From NCBI GenBank assembly GCA_951394405.1, contig OX596339.1:2108001-2172000 (forward strand): a DNA stretch of 64,000 bases, read 5' to 3'. The notes under the pieces are model-generated. The model was not told the origin of the DNA and did not search any database. It worked only from the letters and a program-made list of their open reading frames with translations. This document shows positions 1 to 9,808 of the stretch, piece after piece. Both the position numbers and the translations under genes were made by a program. The DNA is from Coprinellus micaceus. Its lineage: Eukaryota; Basidiomycota; Agaricomycetes; Agaricales; Psathyrellaceae. Numbering within the stretch: position 1 is the first letter of the stretch; each line of letters opens with the position of its first letter.

Positions 1-2784
1 CCAAGAACCCCCGCCACCCCTGCCAGAGAGTTCGTAGAGCCATCGCGCAGCGTCGTTGCATCGCCTGCCAAAAATGAGCCTGCCCCGCTCGCGGATACCG
101 ACCCCACCCCAACCAATGCTACCCCGCCAGGGTTCCATGCCACACCCCCGCCCCCTGCCCCAACCCTATCTCGCGCCGCTTCGAGCGCATCTGCAATTAT
201 TGGGACGCGCTCACCACCCAAGTCACTGTCTGTCTTCGGTGAAGATCCCAAATCTGTGTTCGGTACCCCTGGTGCTGCTGACTTCCTGAACGGAACTGGC
301 GTCGGCCTAGGTATCGAGGGTCTCAATCCCACAGGTAGGCCTGCTTCGATATTTGGGGAAGACCTGATCCCTGGAGGTACCGCGGGCGGCGCTCCTGCTT
401 CACTCTTTGGCTCTCCAGCTCCTGGCATGCCAGGCGGTCTTTTCGACGAAGCTCCTGTTTCCAGTACACCCATCACGGAGCAGCCCAATGGTGGAGGTGG
501 ATGGGGCTTTGGTTTCGGGGCGGGGATTGCAAAGAGCATTGGCAGTATCCGAAGCGGGAAGTCATCGGCGAAGGCGTCTCCTGCCATTAGTCGCGTTCCC
601 TCCGCATCTGCGAAGGTCCAGTCGGTGCTCAGCCCGCTTAACCCTGCGGCCCAAGAGCAGCAGCAGCCTCTTGCGCCAGGGGCACAGTCAGAGGCACCGC
701 CAGTTCCAGCGCCTGAGCCAGCTCCCACCCCCGCCCCCGAGGCAGCGGCGGAAGCCTCTGCGCCGGCAACCTTACCAAAGATCGACACCAGCGTTCCTGC
801 GTCGGCGATTCCTTCCGGTCTGGCGTCTGCTCTGGCTGAATCTGGCGCTGCGACCCCGACTTCGGATGTGGAAACACCTGTCACGGCCGGGGGGACGAAG
901 AAGAAGAAGAAGAAGGGTACAAAGAAAGCGGAAGAAGAGGAGAAGAAGAGGAAAGAGGTAGAAGATAAAGCGAGGCAGGAGGCAGAAGCAGCCGCGGCTG
1001 CGGGTGCGGCGAAAAGGTTGCAGGAAGAAGAGGAGGCAAAGGCGAAAACTCAAGCTGAGGAGCAGGAGAAGCAACAGGCGGCAGCAGCCGAGGCTGAGGC
1101 TGAGGCGAAGAGGGTGCAGGAAGAGGAGGACCGGAAGAGGTTGGACGAAGAAGCGAAGAAGAGGGAGCAAGAAGAGGAGGCCCAGGCAAAGAAAGCGAAA
1201 CCCTTGGCGAAAAGTTTGAGCAAGAAGAAGGAGAAAGAACGGCAGGAGAAGGAGAAGGAGCGCCTAGAGAAAGAGGAACATAAGAGGAAGGAGGATCAGG
1301 AGAAGGAGAAGGAGCGTCTGAGGCTGCTCGAGGAGGAAGAGAAGAAGAAAGCTGAAGATATCAGACTCGAGCAGGAGCGCCTGGCGGAGGAGGCGAGGAA
1401 AGCGGAAGAACTCAGGATTGAGGCTGAACGCAAAGCTGAGGAGGAGAAACAGAAAGCCGCAGCCGAGCTGCTTGAGAAGGAGCGTCTTGAGGAGGAGGAA
1501 AGGAAGAGGGAAGAGGAAATCCGGCTTGAACGCGAGCGCATTGAGAAAATGCGCCTTGAAGAAGAGCAAATACAGAAAGAACTTGCAGAGCTCGAGAGGC
1601 AGGAGAAGGAAGCCAAGGAAACGGAAGAAAGGAGGCGGAAGGAGAAGGAGGCGGAAGACCGCCGACGGCACGAGATACAAGAAAGGGAGAAGCGGGAGAA
1701 CGAGGCGAGGGAGCGGAGGGAAAAGGAGAGGAGGGAAAAAGAGGAAAGAGAGCGCCAGAACAAGCCTAGCCTTGCAGGGCTCGGTAGCCTGTGGGGAGGA
1801 AAGGCCACCTCCTTCACTTCTAGCCTGTTCGGTGCCGTCAGTCCTGAGGCACCTCAGCCAGAGACGAACGACAGCGCCTTTGGATGGGGAGGCTTCGGCG
1901 GTGGTGTCAAAAAGAAGACCTCCTCGACGTCCCTCGCGAAACCCACTCCCCCGCCATTGTCGAAGAGATCCTCCCGGCAGTTCGAGCAAGGCGGTTGGGG
2001 AAGCAACTTTGCGTCAAGTGGGTTCGAATTCGGCTCTGGAAACGCCAATCCGACTGCCACTAACTCGTTCTTCGGGGACACAAATATCAACTTCGACACT
2101 GACATTGGGTTGAACGACATGAAGAACCCTGCCGCTGGCTTGGAGCATGAGTTGGAACCGCCTCCACCGCCCGCCAAGGAGAGCGACACTGGGGACGCCT
2201 GGGGATTCGGCGACGAGAAGGAGGGCCAGGCCAAGGAAAAGCCGCCGCAACCCACGTCGCCCGAAGCCCTTCACCATCCCTACAAGGGAGCGGAGGGTGT
2301 GGAAGGCGAAAGTGCCGCCGAAGAGGTATGGGGATTGTCAACGCTTTCCGTGAAGGACAAGAAGAAGAAGAAGAAGGGGAAGGCTGCCGAGTTGGCCGAG
2401 AGCGAGCTTCCGACTCGAAACTCGTCTCCCGCCCCACCCGAGTCCAGCGCAGATGGATTTGCCACACCAATGGGTGTCAGTGAGGCTGAACCTGAACCCG
2501 TAACCGCGGATGAGGACTTCGAGTTCCCCCAGAAGACGAAGAAGAAGAAGAAGGGGAAGAAGGGTGGTGACACCGAGGAACCATCTGGCGCAGCTACACC
2601 CGTGCCTGGTGCGGTCGGTACTGGAGGAGACCTCGCGACTAATGTGCCGGAGAAGCTAGCGGACCTTCTGGGAGACGACACAGAGCAAGCCGCGACACCG
2701 ACCGTGGAGAAGGGTGACGACGACTGGGGCCTTCCCATGAAGACGAAGAAGAAGAAGGGTAGTAAGGGAGTGAAGAAGAAGTAG
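1..2784 (+). CDS. FG-rich, coiled-coil, poly-lysine protein (5' partial)
   Basis: The frame is open from base 1, so the gene starts outside the window; the first 85 codons have no ATG and the apparent start near 256 is a GTG inside the open frame. The visible 927 residues fall in three parts. First, a Pro/Ser/Ala-rich region with scattered FG dipeptides (SVFG, ASIFG, ASLFG, GFGFG). Second, a very charged Glu/Lys/Arg/Ala segment encoded at about 890-1760, surely a long coiled coil or single alpha helix. Third, a low-complexity tail with more FG/WG motifs (SSLFG, FGWGG, SFFG, WGFG) and repeated blocks joining an acidic/aromatic stretch to a poly-Lys run (KKKKKKG, KTKKKKKGKK, KTKKKKGS). It ends in GVKKK and TAG. 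FG content recalls nucleoporins, but no domain identifies it. I do not recognise the protein; function is unknown. Confidence 0.8.
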   Translation, partial: PRTPATPAREFVEPSRSVVASPAKNEPAPLADTDPTPTNATPPGFHATPPPPAPTLSRAASSASAIIGTRSPPKSLSVFGEDPKSVFGTPGAADFLNGTGVGLGIEGLNPTGRPASIFGEDLIPGGTAGGAPASLFGSPAPGMPGGLFDEAPVSSTPITEQPNGGGGWGFGFGAGIAKSIGSIRSGKSSAKASPAISRVPSASAKVQSVLSPLNPAAQEQQQPLAPGAQSEAPPVPAPEPAPTPAPEAAAEASAPATLPKIDTSVPASAIPSGLASALAESGAATPTSDVETPVTAGGTKKKKKKGTKKAEEEEKKRKEVEDKARQEAEAAAAAGAAKRLQEEEEAKAKTQAEEQEKQQAAAAEAEAEAKRVQEEEDRKRLDEEAKKREQEEEAQAKKAKPLAKSLSKKKEKERQEKEKERLEKEEHKRKEDQEKEKERLRLLEEEEKKKAEDIRLEQERLAEEARKAEELRIEAERKAEEEKQKAAAELLEKERLEEEERKREEEIRLERERIEKMRLEEEQIQKELAELERQEKEAKETEERRRKEKEAEDRRRHEIQEREKRENEARERREKERREKEERERQNKPSLAGLGSLWGGKATSFTSSLFGAVSPEAPQPETNDSAFGWGGFGGGVKKKTSSTSLAKPTPPPLSKRSSRQFEQGGWGSNFASSGFEFGSGNANPTATNSFFGDTNINFDTDIGLNDMKNPAAGLEHELEPPPPPAKESDTGDAWGFGDEKEGQAKEKPPQPTSPEALHHPYKGAEGVEGESAAEEVWGLSTLSVKDKKKKKKGKAAELAESELPTRNSSPAPPESSADGFATPMGVSEAEPEPVTADEDFEFPQKTKKKKKGKKGGDTEEPSGAATPVPGAVGTGGDLATNVPEKLADLLGDDTEQAATPTVEKGDDDWGLPMKTKKKKGSKGVKKK

Positions 2785-3877
2785 ACTCCCTCCAATTCGA
2801 CCCAACCTGCCCTATGGCGTCCACTGTCTTGGAACCTGTTACTGATGACCACGTCCTCTTGCCCATGCCCATCCTCTCCTGACCTATGAAAGACGAGGTT
2901 TATGCTGACCACGTACCATATATGTTTACGACCCATTATGACCCTAATCCTCTTTCTCGCTTCTCCGTAAGTATACACTGGTGGTATATCTAGATCTGGC
3001 GACGACCGAACAACAATACTGTACTATTCCTCTGTTTTTACACGGCCCCTCTGTATGCACACCTTTATCTTGCCTATGACACTCTTCTCCTCCCAGCCAA
3101 TTTCGCGTTCTGGTATCAAGAATCCAAGAGATTATCAGTGGCGCCCTGGTTTCCCTTGGGCGCTTAATTTTCGGCAACACGCGGGTTGAGTTGGGGGAAG
3201 TCCTGGGGCCACCCTCCTTGCCACGCACGAGCTGAAACTGCCGCCTGTTCCTGTGTTTTCCCCTCTACCCCGCATTTTCTTGAGACTTGAGTTTTGCAGT
3301 TGATGCTACTCAGTTCAAGTTGCCGCCCTCCGACTCGGCTGCTGATCGCTGCTCGTGCGCGATCATTTGGACAATGGCTTGGTCTAGACGCTAGTTGCGC
3401 TGCAACTAACATATGACTCCTCGGCGTTCTCAACGCAAAAGTCGGCCCCATGAAGCCCTTAACGTGACAGGCGACCAGGGTTCGATCCCTTACCAGCGCT
3501 GAAGACTACCCTAGAAACACAGCCAGATCGTCGGTGGCCATTCACCGCTGCGCCCAAACGGCCCTCCGGGAAGCTTAGAAGCGTTTGCACTTGGACCCTC
3601 AGTAGGTGACATGATCGCTCTGATTCGGTGCTCTTCCCTCCTTCTTCCCCCACAGGTGGGCGCCACTCCGGAGAAAGTGTTGATGTCCATCGGGAGGCCA
3701 GCAGCCCTGCCCGAACCACTGCCTCTGAGCGCTCCGAGTTCAACGCCCGATTCAGGGCTGCTCAGGGTTGTGGAATGGCCCCGATGATGGCGAGGTATAA
3801 AGCAAGGCAAGTTGGTCATCCACAGACCAACTATCGCCCACACATCGACCTCCTATCAACCGCCCCTTCGACTGAAC
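2785..3877. other. Intergenic region
   Basis: This is the 3' flank of the poly-lysine gene and the upstream region of the small secreted-protein gene. I see no convincing coding frame. A T-arm-like string (box B type GGTTCGATCC) occurs near 3478-3487 without a matching D arm, so no tRNA is called. A TATA box lies at 3796. Confidence 0.5.
3796..3802 (+). promoter_or_regulatory. TATA box of the CFEM-like gene
   Basis: TATAAAG stands 82 nt upstream of the ATG at 3878, in the right orientation and distance for a core promoter with a short leader. Confidence 0.55.
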
Positions 3878-4462
3878 ATGAAGCCCTCCACCGCCTTTGT
3901 TTTGCTTGCTTCTGCAGTGTATCTTGCTTCCCCCACCCTCGCCCAGGACGAGACCCCAGAAAGATGCAAGGCACCATGCGAGTCCATCCAGAAAATAGAG
4001 GTAGATATTGAATAGCATTGTAGTCACTGACGTCCGGGGAGCATTGAATATTTCTCTGAAGGCCTGCAATGATACCGATCTGACCTGCGTCTGTGGTGAC
4101 CAACTTCTTAAAGACTCGCAAGAGTGTAGGAAATGCGTTACCGACTCCGGCGTGAGCACCAGTCTGGTTCCCGGGTTCAGAGAGGTCCTAACGGGTAAGA
4201 TTCTTTCTACTGTGACCACTCTTCAGATGAATTCTGACCCTCCGATGGCCTAGCCCACGCCGAGGTCTGCAAAACCGCCCTTGAAGCATTAGCCGCGCTC
4301 ACCTCCACAACTTCCACCCCTACCGGGACGAACGACCCCAGCGCCTCCTCAACCTCTCCCGCACAGGCCGACGGCAATAAGAACGATGCGTCCACGTTTT
4401 CGCTCGGCTCCGAACACTTCATTGGGATGGGTGCAGGCCTCGCGTTAGCCTCGCTCCTGTGA
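3878..4462 (+). CDS. Secreted GPI-anchored-type CFEM-like 8-cysteine protein
   Basis: Three exons: 3878-4000, 4062-4194 and 4254-4462 (the 3' end of the first intron is the least certain junction). The protein begins with a signal peptide (MKPSTAFVLLASAVYLASPT, then LAQ). The mature part has eight cysteines in CFEM-like spacing: C-x3-C, C-x6-C-x-C-x10-C-x2-C and a last Cys in AEVCKTALE. The segment TDLTCVC carries the Asp that binds haem iron in characterised CFEM proteins. A Ser/Thr/Pro-rich linker follows, then a short hydrophobic C-terminus (HFIGMGAGLALASLL) as expected for GPI attachment. CFEM proteins act at the fungal surface in haem/iron capture, adhesion or host contact. That role here is inferred from the cysteine pattern, since the overall sequence is divergent. 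Confidence 0.72.
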
Positions 4463-6436
4463 TTGGACCTGAACTGGTGGGGGAAAGCTCTTTGGATTTG
4501 CTTTGAGTTCACCAGATGTAAATATGTTCGCGTTTATCCCAGATAGCTACCCCCTTGACTCCCTTCTATGGGTATTTTGCTTGGACCAGCCACGGGCGCC
4601 TATTTAAAGCTCCCGAAAGGCCCCTATCAAGTTCAGATATCCAGTCAACCATGAGATTTGCCGTTTGAGTATCTGTAGCCGCTTGTAAATTCTTCTTTGA
4701 CCTTGCGTCTCAATCACCAGTACACCGACATTCCTGCACGTTCGCAGTATCGGTCGGGCGCCGTTCGCTAGGGCGCTTGCGCGCTAAACCGTAACATAGC
4801 CTTTGCAGAGATAACCGAGGAGCATTGAGTTGCGGGAGCTCAGCCTTGGATCTGGTGACGTCTGGTCTCCAGATGGTCCCAGGCACCAAGCTGTTTTCAG
4901 GTTTCCTCTGCAGCGACAAACCATGCCTCCCTGGAGCTTCGAAGAGTCGTAATGGAAAGAGCAAGGAAAGAGGTGGCCGGGCCCCGTCCGACACTGCAGA
5001 TATTCCTCGAACCTCTGGACCATTGCATGAGCTCAAGCTGCGGTCTATTGTCGCTCGAATGAGTATGGGGTGAGAACTTCGCACCCCCCAGCTGGGGTCT
5101 CGCACCCTGGTTTAACGGGGGGTAGGACGAGGGCCCAGTTTGCGTGGGCTACAGGGAGCGAACGCGTCGCGAAATGTGCCGGGCTCGACTCTCTAGTGTG
5201 GTAAGAACCCTGATGATATACACTGTCTCAGTGTGTTCAGGGGGTTATGCACACGTCGGCAAGCCCACTGCATAACGACTTGCTTGCAACTTGCCACACC
5301 CATCTGCGCTTCCCAACCACACACTACCACACACTCCCGAACCTTTGCTATCAACTTCTCCATTTTGGGCGTTCGATTCTCCTTTGGCACCTTCTCGCGG
5401 GAGAGATGGGTGATAAGATGCAAGGAAGCGTTCGTAGCACTGGAGTAGGCTAAGCTCAGGAGGTACTGGCTCGGCTTCGAAAGGCGGGAAGGTTCATCAC
5501 CGGTACCTTCTTTCTCCACCCTCTGATGAAGACCCAAAAGTGGAAGCGATAGGATTGGGCTCGCAATCAGGCCGGTGGGCCCTTGTCCCAGTGATGCACG
5601 CATACGGCATCCACATTTCATTATTCGAAGAGTGCGTGGCCCCTCGCGGGTGCCAAGAATAAGGTGAGCGAGAGACTTCAGATTCGGCGGGCGCAAGTTA
5701 AATTACAGGATGAGAGGCTGGGGGGCGTTACATACATACAACAAACACTATTAATAAAGGGTGACAAGGTATAGAAAAGACGACAGGTGGATATGAGAGT
5801 GGGAGGGGAACCGTGAGCGAATCAAGCAACGAAGCACGATGAAATAACTCGAAAACACAACAGAAGGCCAAGGTGCAATAGTAACAGAGAAAGGGAAGGC
5901 GAGGGGAATGACAAAGCCCATGCAACGTAAGAAGATACATATCAACTTGCCTGTCAGGAAGTATGACTGAGGGACAGGGAGGGAGGTTCGAGGATCGTGA
6001 TTATCGTAAAAGTAGTAATAAGGGGAGGGGGACAAGGGAGAATGCGGCGAAAGTGCGTTTGAGAAAGGTGTCTCGACAAGTCGAGCTCGCGGGCGGCCGC
6101 ACGTAGGAAAGGGAAAGCAATCCCAAAAGTGCAGCTTTGCCTCCACGCGTCCTCTGCCGCTAGTCAGAAGATGGGGTAATATGCGAAGGGAAGCTGATGC
6201 TGGTGGTGATGGTTATGGTGATGATCGTCAAGAAGTCAAACGCCGGACTGCAAGCGATGGGGCATTAAGAACGAACTGGAGCCTACTGGAGCTGGGCTCA
6301 GCACGGTATGAAAGATAAAATAATGATAAGGGAGCAACGGATGCGGTAGCGACACGGTGAAGGGGTGCCGTTAAAAAGAAACGGGGGGAAGACCAACAGG
6401 GGTGGCCTTGAGAGCAACATAGTGCGCGAAGCATCA
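4463..6436. other. Intergenic region, about 2 kb
   Basis: No supported gene. A TATTTAAAG at about 4601 precedes a short ATG frame near 4651 (MRFAV, then TGA) that goes nowhere. From about 5710 to 6430 the + strand is purine-rich, consistent with the pyrimidine-rich 3' flank of the minus-strand G-alpha gene. Confidence 0.5.
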
Positions 6437-8382
6437 TCATACAAGCGCAGCGGATTGCAGGTATCCTCGGAAAATAGAGTCACGGACTGAAGAGATGGGT
6501 TAGAACTGTACTTCGATAGGCAAAAAAAAAAAAAAAAACACGGCGCTGCCACTCACCGTTTCCAATGATGCGCTGGGTCGCTTTGGTGTCCTAAGAGTAG
6601 CAGACAACCACAATCAGAACTGCGAGTATGGTGAAGTTCTCGAGCTACGACACTCACGACGACGCTGGTGAAATGGGTATAGAGAACACGGCGATTCTCG
6701 TTATTTTTCCGGTGGACTTGAAGGAAATGGGCGCGGAAGTATTGAACAACCGTTTCATAGTCATTCGACCGGTCACCGAAGGAAGTGATGCTGCGAATGA
6801 TGGTGAGGCTTGGGCAGATGGGAACGCGCGAAAGTCAGACATATGGACGTACTATTTTTTCACCTTCAGGCCACGATCCAGCTTCGCTTTCAGTAGGTCG
6901 GTTTTGTCTGGAATCGAAGTCAACGAGCGACCATAATGCGGCGGTCGGGTAATGCTTACTCAGGAAAAGTACGAGATGGACGTTCTTGAGCAACGCGTTC
7001 GAGCATATTTGGGTGAACAGTTGCAGTGAATCATCGATTCTGTTCGTCCTGGGATCTTCTTCCAAGTACTGGAAAGCGTGTCAAATTGATAACCATTGGT
7101 ATGTGCGGTGGGGCCTCCTACCTGATCGAATGCGCTGACTGGCGCTACAAAGATGATAGCGTTTGCGTCGTCGAAATATGGAACCCAAGAGTGCCGTTGA
7201 CCACGCGCGCCTCCAACATCATACAAATGCCAAGTCACGCTCTTGCCGTGGAGGTTCACATCAAAGGTATGTTCCGCGACGCCCATCGTTTGAATGCGCG
7301 CATGGAGGATATCGTCTGCAAGCGGATATATGAGCGCCTGAAACCCGTGAATTCTGAAACGGCATACCGGTTGAGGGTATATAGTCGGGCGCAGCTACCC
7401 GATGGATGTGTCGGAGGAAGCTGAGGATAGGTGTTAACGCGCAAGCACAGTCCGCGCAACACTTGACTTACAACTCGGACCATTCGTCGAGTTTGAGCTT
7501 TCGTTTCGCCATCAAGCCCTTGACGGTTGGGTGGGCCCAAAGCTCCTGGACATCGGACTCACATATTTGAAGCATGCGAGAAATCTCCTTAACGAGGGGG
7601 TCCTGGGGGTCCTCAGGGTAATAATCGTGCTCATTCGATGGTCTCTTCTTCGTTCGGCCGGGCGTGTTGTCCACCGTGCGGGACTGCCATCCACTCCGCA
7701 CGAAGACCGAGCCTTTCCCCGAGCCCGAGACAGTGATGCCCCCGCTCAACCTATTCGCGAGGTGCTCGTCGGTAGCGATTAGGGGTGACAGCCTGCGGCG
7801 CAAGTTGGCGACCTGCAGCGCCCCAGGATCGCGGTTTTCATGACGGATAGGACTACGGTCTACGGGAGAAGGAGTAGCCGAGTCGTTGAAGCCGTTGAGA
7901 CGCCTCATGGAACTGGAAACCGAGTCGTCACCAGGAGACTCGATGCCTTCGAGGGAATCATCCCAGCTCTCCAAAGTCGTAAGGATGTGCTTGAGAGAAT
8001 GCACGACGTTGAAATAGATGACCGCAGTCCAAGACGCCCTTTCTTGATCGAGGGAATTCGGCTTGTACATGAGCTGGAACTGTTTCTGCAAGGTCGACTT
8101 GCCGCTCTCCGCCTGGCCGAGCAAGAGAAGCTGTACAGCGTAGTGTAATGAATATATGCGGTTAAGACGGTGTATGTGATCGCCGCGCACCTTGACATCG
8201 CCCTTGCGCCTCTTCAGCCGTTCCCTTTCCTCTCTGAGGTCATCGTCAATCTGCTCCGAGACGCGCTTTGCTTCCGCCTCTGCCTCGAGCCGGAAGATGC
8301 GTTCGTCCTCCGTCTCGTCGGGCGAGGGCTTGAGGGCGGCGGAGATGGGGTCGTCCTGGCTGTAGAGTGAGGGGGTCCGCAT
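6437..8382 (-). CDS. G-protein alpha subunit, unconventional basidiomycete type
   Basis: Multi-exon gene starting at MRTPSLYSQDD (8382) and ending IFRGYLQSAALV, TGA at 6437. Read in order it shows a charged N-terminus, the P-loop GQAESGKST, a helical domain, switch I (ARIQTMGVAEHTF), switch II (DVGGARGQRHSW), a hydrophobic strand before FDQ, and the guanine-base motif NKTD. This fixes it as a heterotrimeric G-alpha, the GTP switch below seven-transmembrane receptors. Oddities: the switch II residue that is normally the catalytic Gln is Ala. The N-terminus lacks the MGxxxS myristoylation signal. The helical domain holds an insertion of about 100 Ser/Pro/Arg-rich residues (about 7600-7900). The first intron (8131-8190) is 60 nt with no stop, so the frame reads through it. 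Agaricomycetes carry expanded sets of such divergent G-alpha proteins. Which receptor it serves is unknown. Confidence 0.9.
6522..6538. repeat. Poly(A/T) run of 17 in a G-alpha intron
   Basis: Seventeen consecutive A on the + strand (T on the gene strand) lie just after the donor of the last G-alpha intron. The length is prone to slippage and sequencing error but does not touch coding sequence. Confidence 0.9.
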
Positions 8383-8633
8383 TGCTGTGGGCGGCGACGA
8401 GGAGGGCGGGGAGGACGCGAGGGGGTGGGCGGGACGACGATGGTGGAGGGAAGGAGAAGAGAAGGGTAGAGAGATTGGCCGTTGGAATTCGAAGTGATTT
8501 ATTCTGCAATTCCCGTTTGAGGTTCCCATCAGCGTGACACTGACATCACGATGCCCTGTCACGGTCATCACGTCCTCCTTCGGGATACCGCCATCAGTGG
8601 ACCCTAAACTGGCACTTGCCGCCTCTCCTCATC

Positions 8634-9437
8634 ATGTCCGTCACCTTGCACACAAACTATGGCGATATCAAGGTATGTCTGTCCCTCCGAGGGACACCCG
8701 GTATCCTGACATACTCCATAGGTAGAGATCTTCTGCGAGGCAGTGCCAAAGACCGCAGAGGTACGCGTCGGCGAATCTGACAGCCCGAACCGCACTAAAG
8801 ACCCGCCACCTCCAGAACTTCCTGGCTCTCTGCGCGTCAGGCTACTATGACGGATGCATATGGCATAGGAATATAAAGACGTTCATTGTCCAAACCGGCG
8901 ATCCAAGCGGGACAGGCAAGGGCGGCGAAAGTATCTGGGGAGGCACCTTCGAGGACGAAATTCGGTCTACACTCAAAGTCAGTAAATGAATCCTCGTTCC
9001 CCCTCGTTTCGTTCCAGATTCACATTCTCCCCCCGGCTTCGATAATGGCACAAACCTCTGATCCGCACTCAAGCTTTCCCTCATGGCGTTGGAGCGGGCA
9101 CTGACTTGCCGATTCTTCTAGTTCAATGCCCGAGGAATCGTCGCGATGGCCAACTCGGGACGCGACAGTAATAAATCGCAGTTCTTCATCACCTACGCGA
9201 AGCAGCCTCATTTGGACGGCAACAACACCATCTTTGGCAAGGTCATTGACGGCCTTGACACCTTGGAGGCTATGGAGAGGGTCCCAGTCAACAACAAGAA
9301 CCGCCCTCTTCAAGAACTCAAACTTGATCATGTATGTCTCCACCTACTCGTTGTCATATTTTCGGGCTCATGTCCGAAACCAGGTAACCATCCACGCGAA
9401 CCCAATCGCCGACGCAGTCATTGCGGGGCGACGATGA
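8634..9437 (+). CDS. CYP10: Peptidyl-prolyl cis-trans isomerase, cyclophilin PPIL3/Cyp10 type
   Basis: Five exons (8634-8672, 8722-8760, 8816-8977, 9122-9331, 9384-9437) encode a single-domain cyclophilin of about 167 residues starting [13 protein letters not shown]. Family marks: [24 protein letters not shown] with the catalytic Arg, [15 protein letters not shown], the [15 protein letters not shown] block and the tail [12 protein letters not shown]. The short VTLHT start and the tail match the PPIL3/Cyp10 group rather than cyclophilin A. PPIL3 is known as a spliceosome-associated prolyl isomerase, so a nuclear role is the best guess. The gene is divergent from the G-alpha gene with 251 bp between starts. 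Confidence 0.93.
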
Positions 9438-9808
9438 TAGCTTACTCACACGAGCTACTCACTGCTCCTTCATCCATTTTGACGCTGTTAGAGATCGACA
9501 GCCGCCTGGCACCACGCCAACTTATCACCATCAACCAAAGGCAACGAGGACAGCGACGATTAACCCGGCGTCCAACGCGTTCCCTGATACAGGCCGACAA
9601 ACATCAGCGCTCAACAATCCGCGCTGAGCGTACAGCGAGCGTGCCTCCTCGTGTCGATGGCCTGTACCTGCGCCAGCAAGGCGGGACTCTCGAGGCTCCC
9701 CATCACGAGCACCGCAACTCGCTCGCGCGAGCGTAAATCGGATCCTCGATATCAATTGTATTAATACATACTGCTCTACCAACAGCCTCATGTCTCCGTT
9801 CTCCCGGC

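Noticed and set aside
1264..1989. Minus-strand Leu/Phe-rich frame of 241 codons that looks like a membrane protein.
   Set aside because: It is the complement of the GAG/AAG-rich coiled-coil coding region; the hydrophobicity is an artefact.
3395..3503. Possible tRNA gene: box B GGTTCGATCC with CCAGCGC after it and GCGCTGC before it.
   Set aside because: The 5' and 3' acceptor strands match 6 of 7, but no D arm or box A and no anticodon arm can be fitted, and the T stem has a mismatch.
4651..4790. Short signal-peptide-like start (MRFAV) behind a TATTTAAAG.
   Set aside because: An in-frame TGA follows at codon 6, and the continuation has no cysteine pattern or stop-free length to support a gene.
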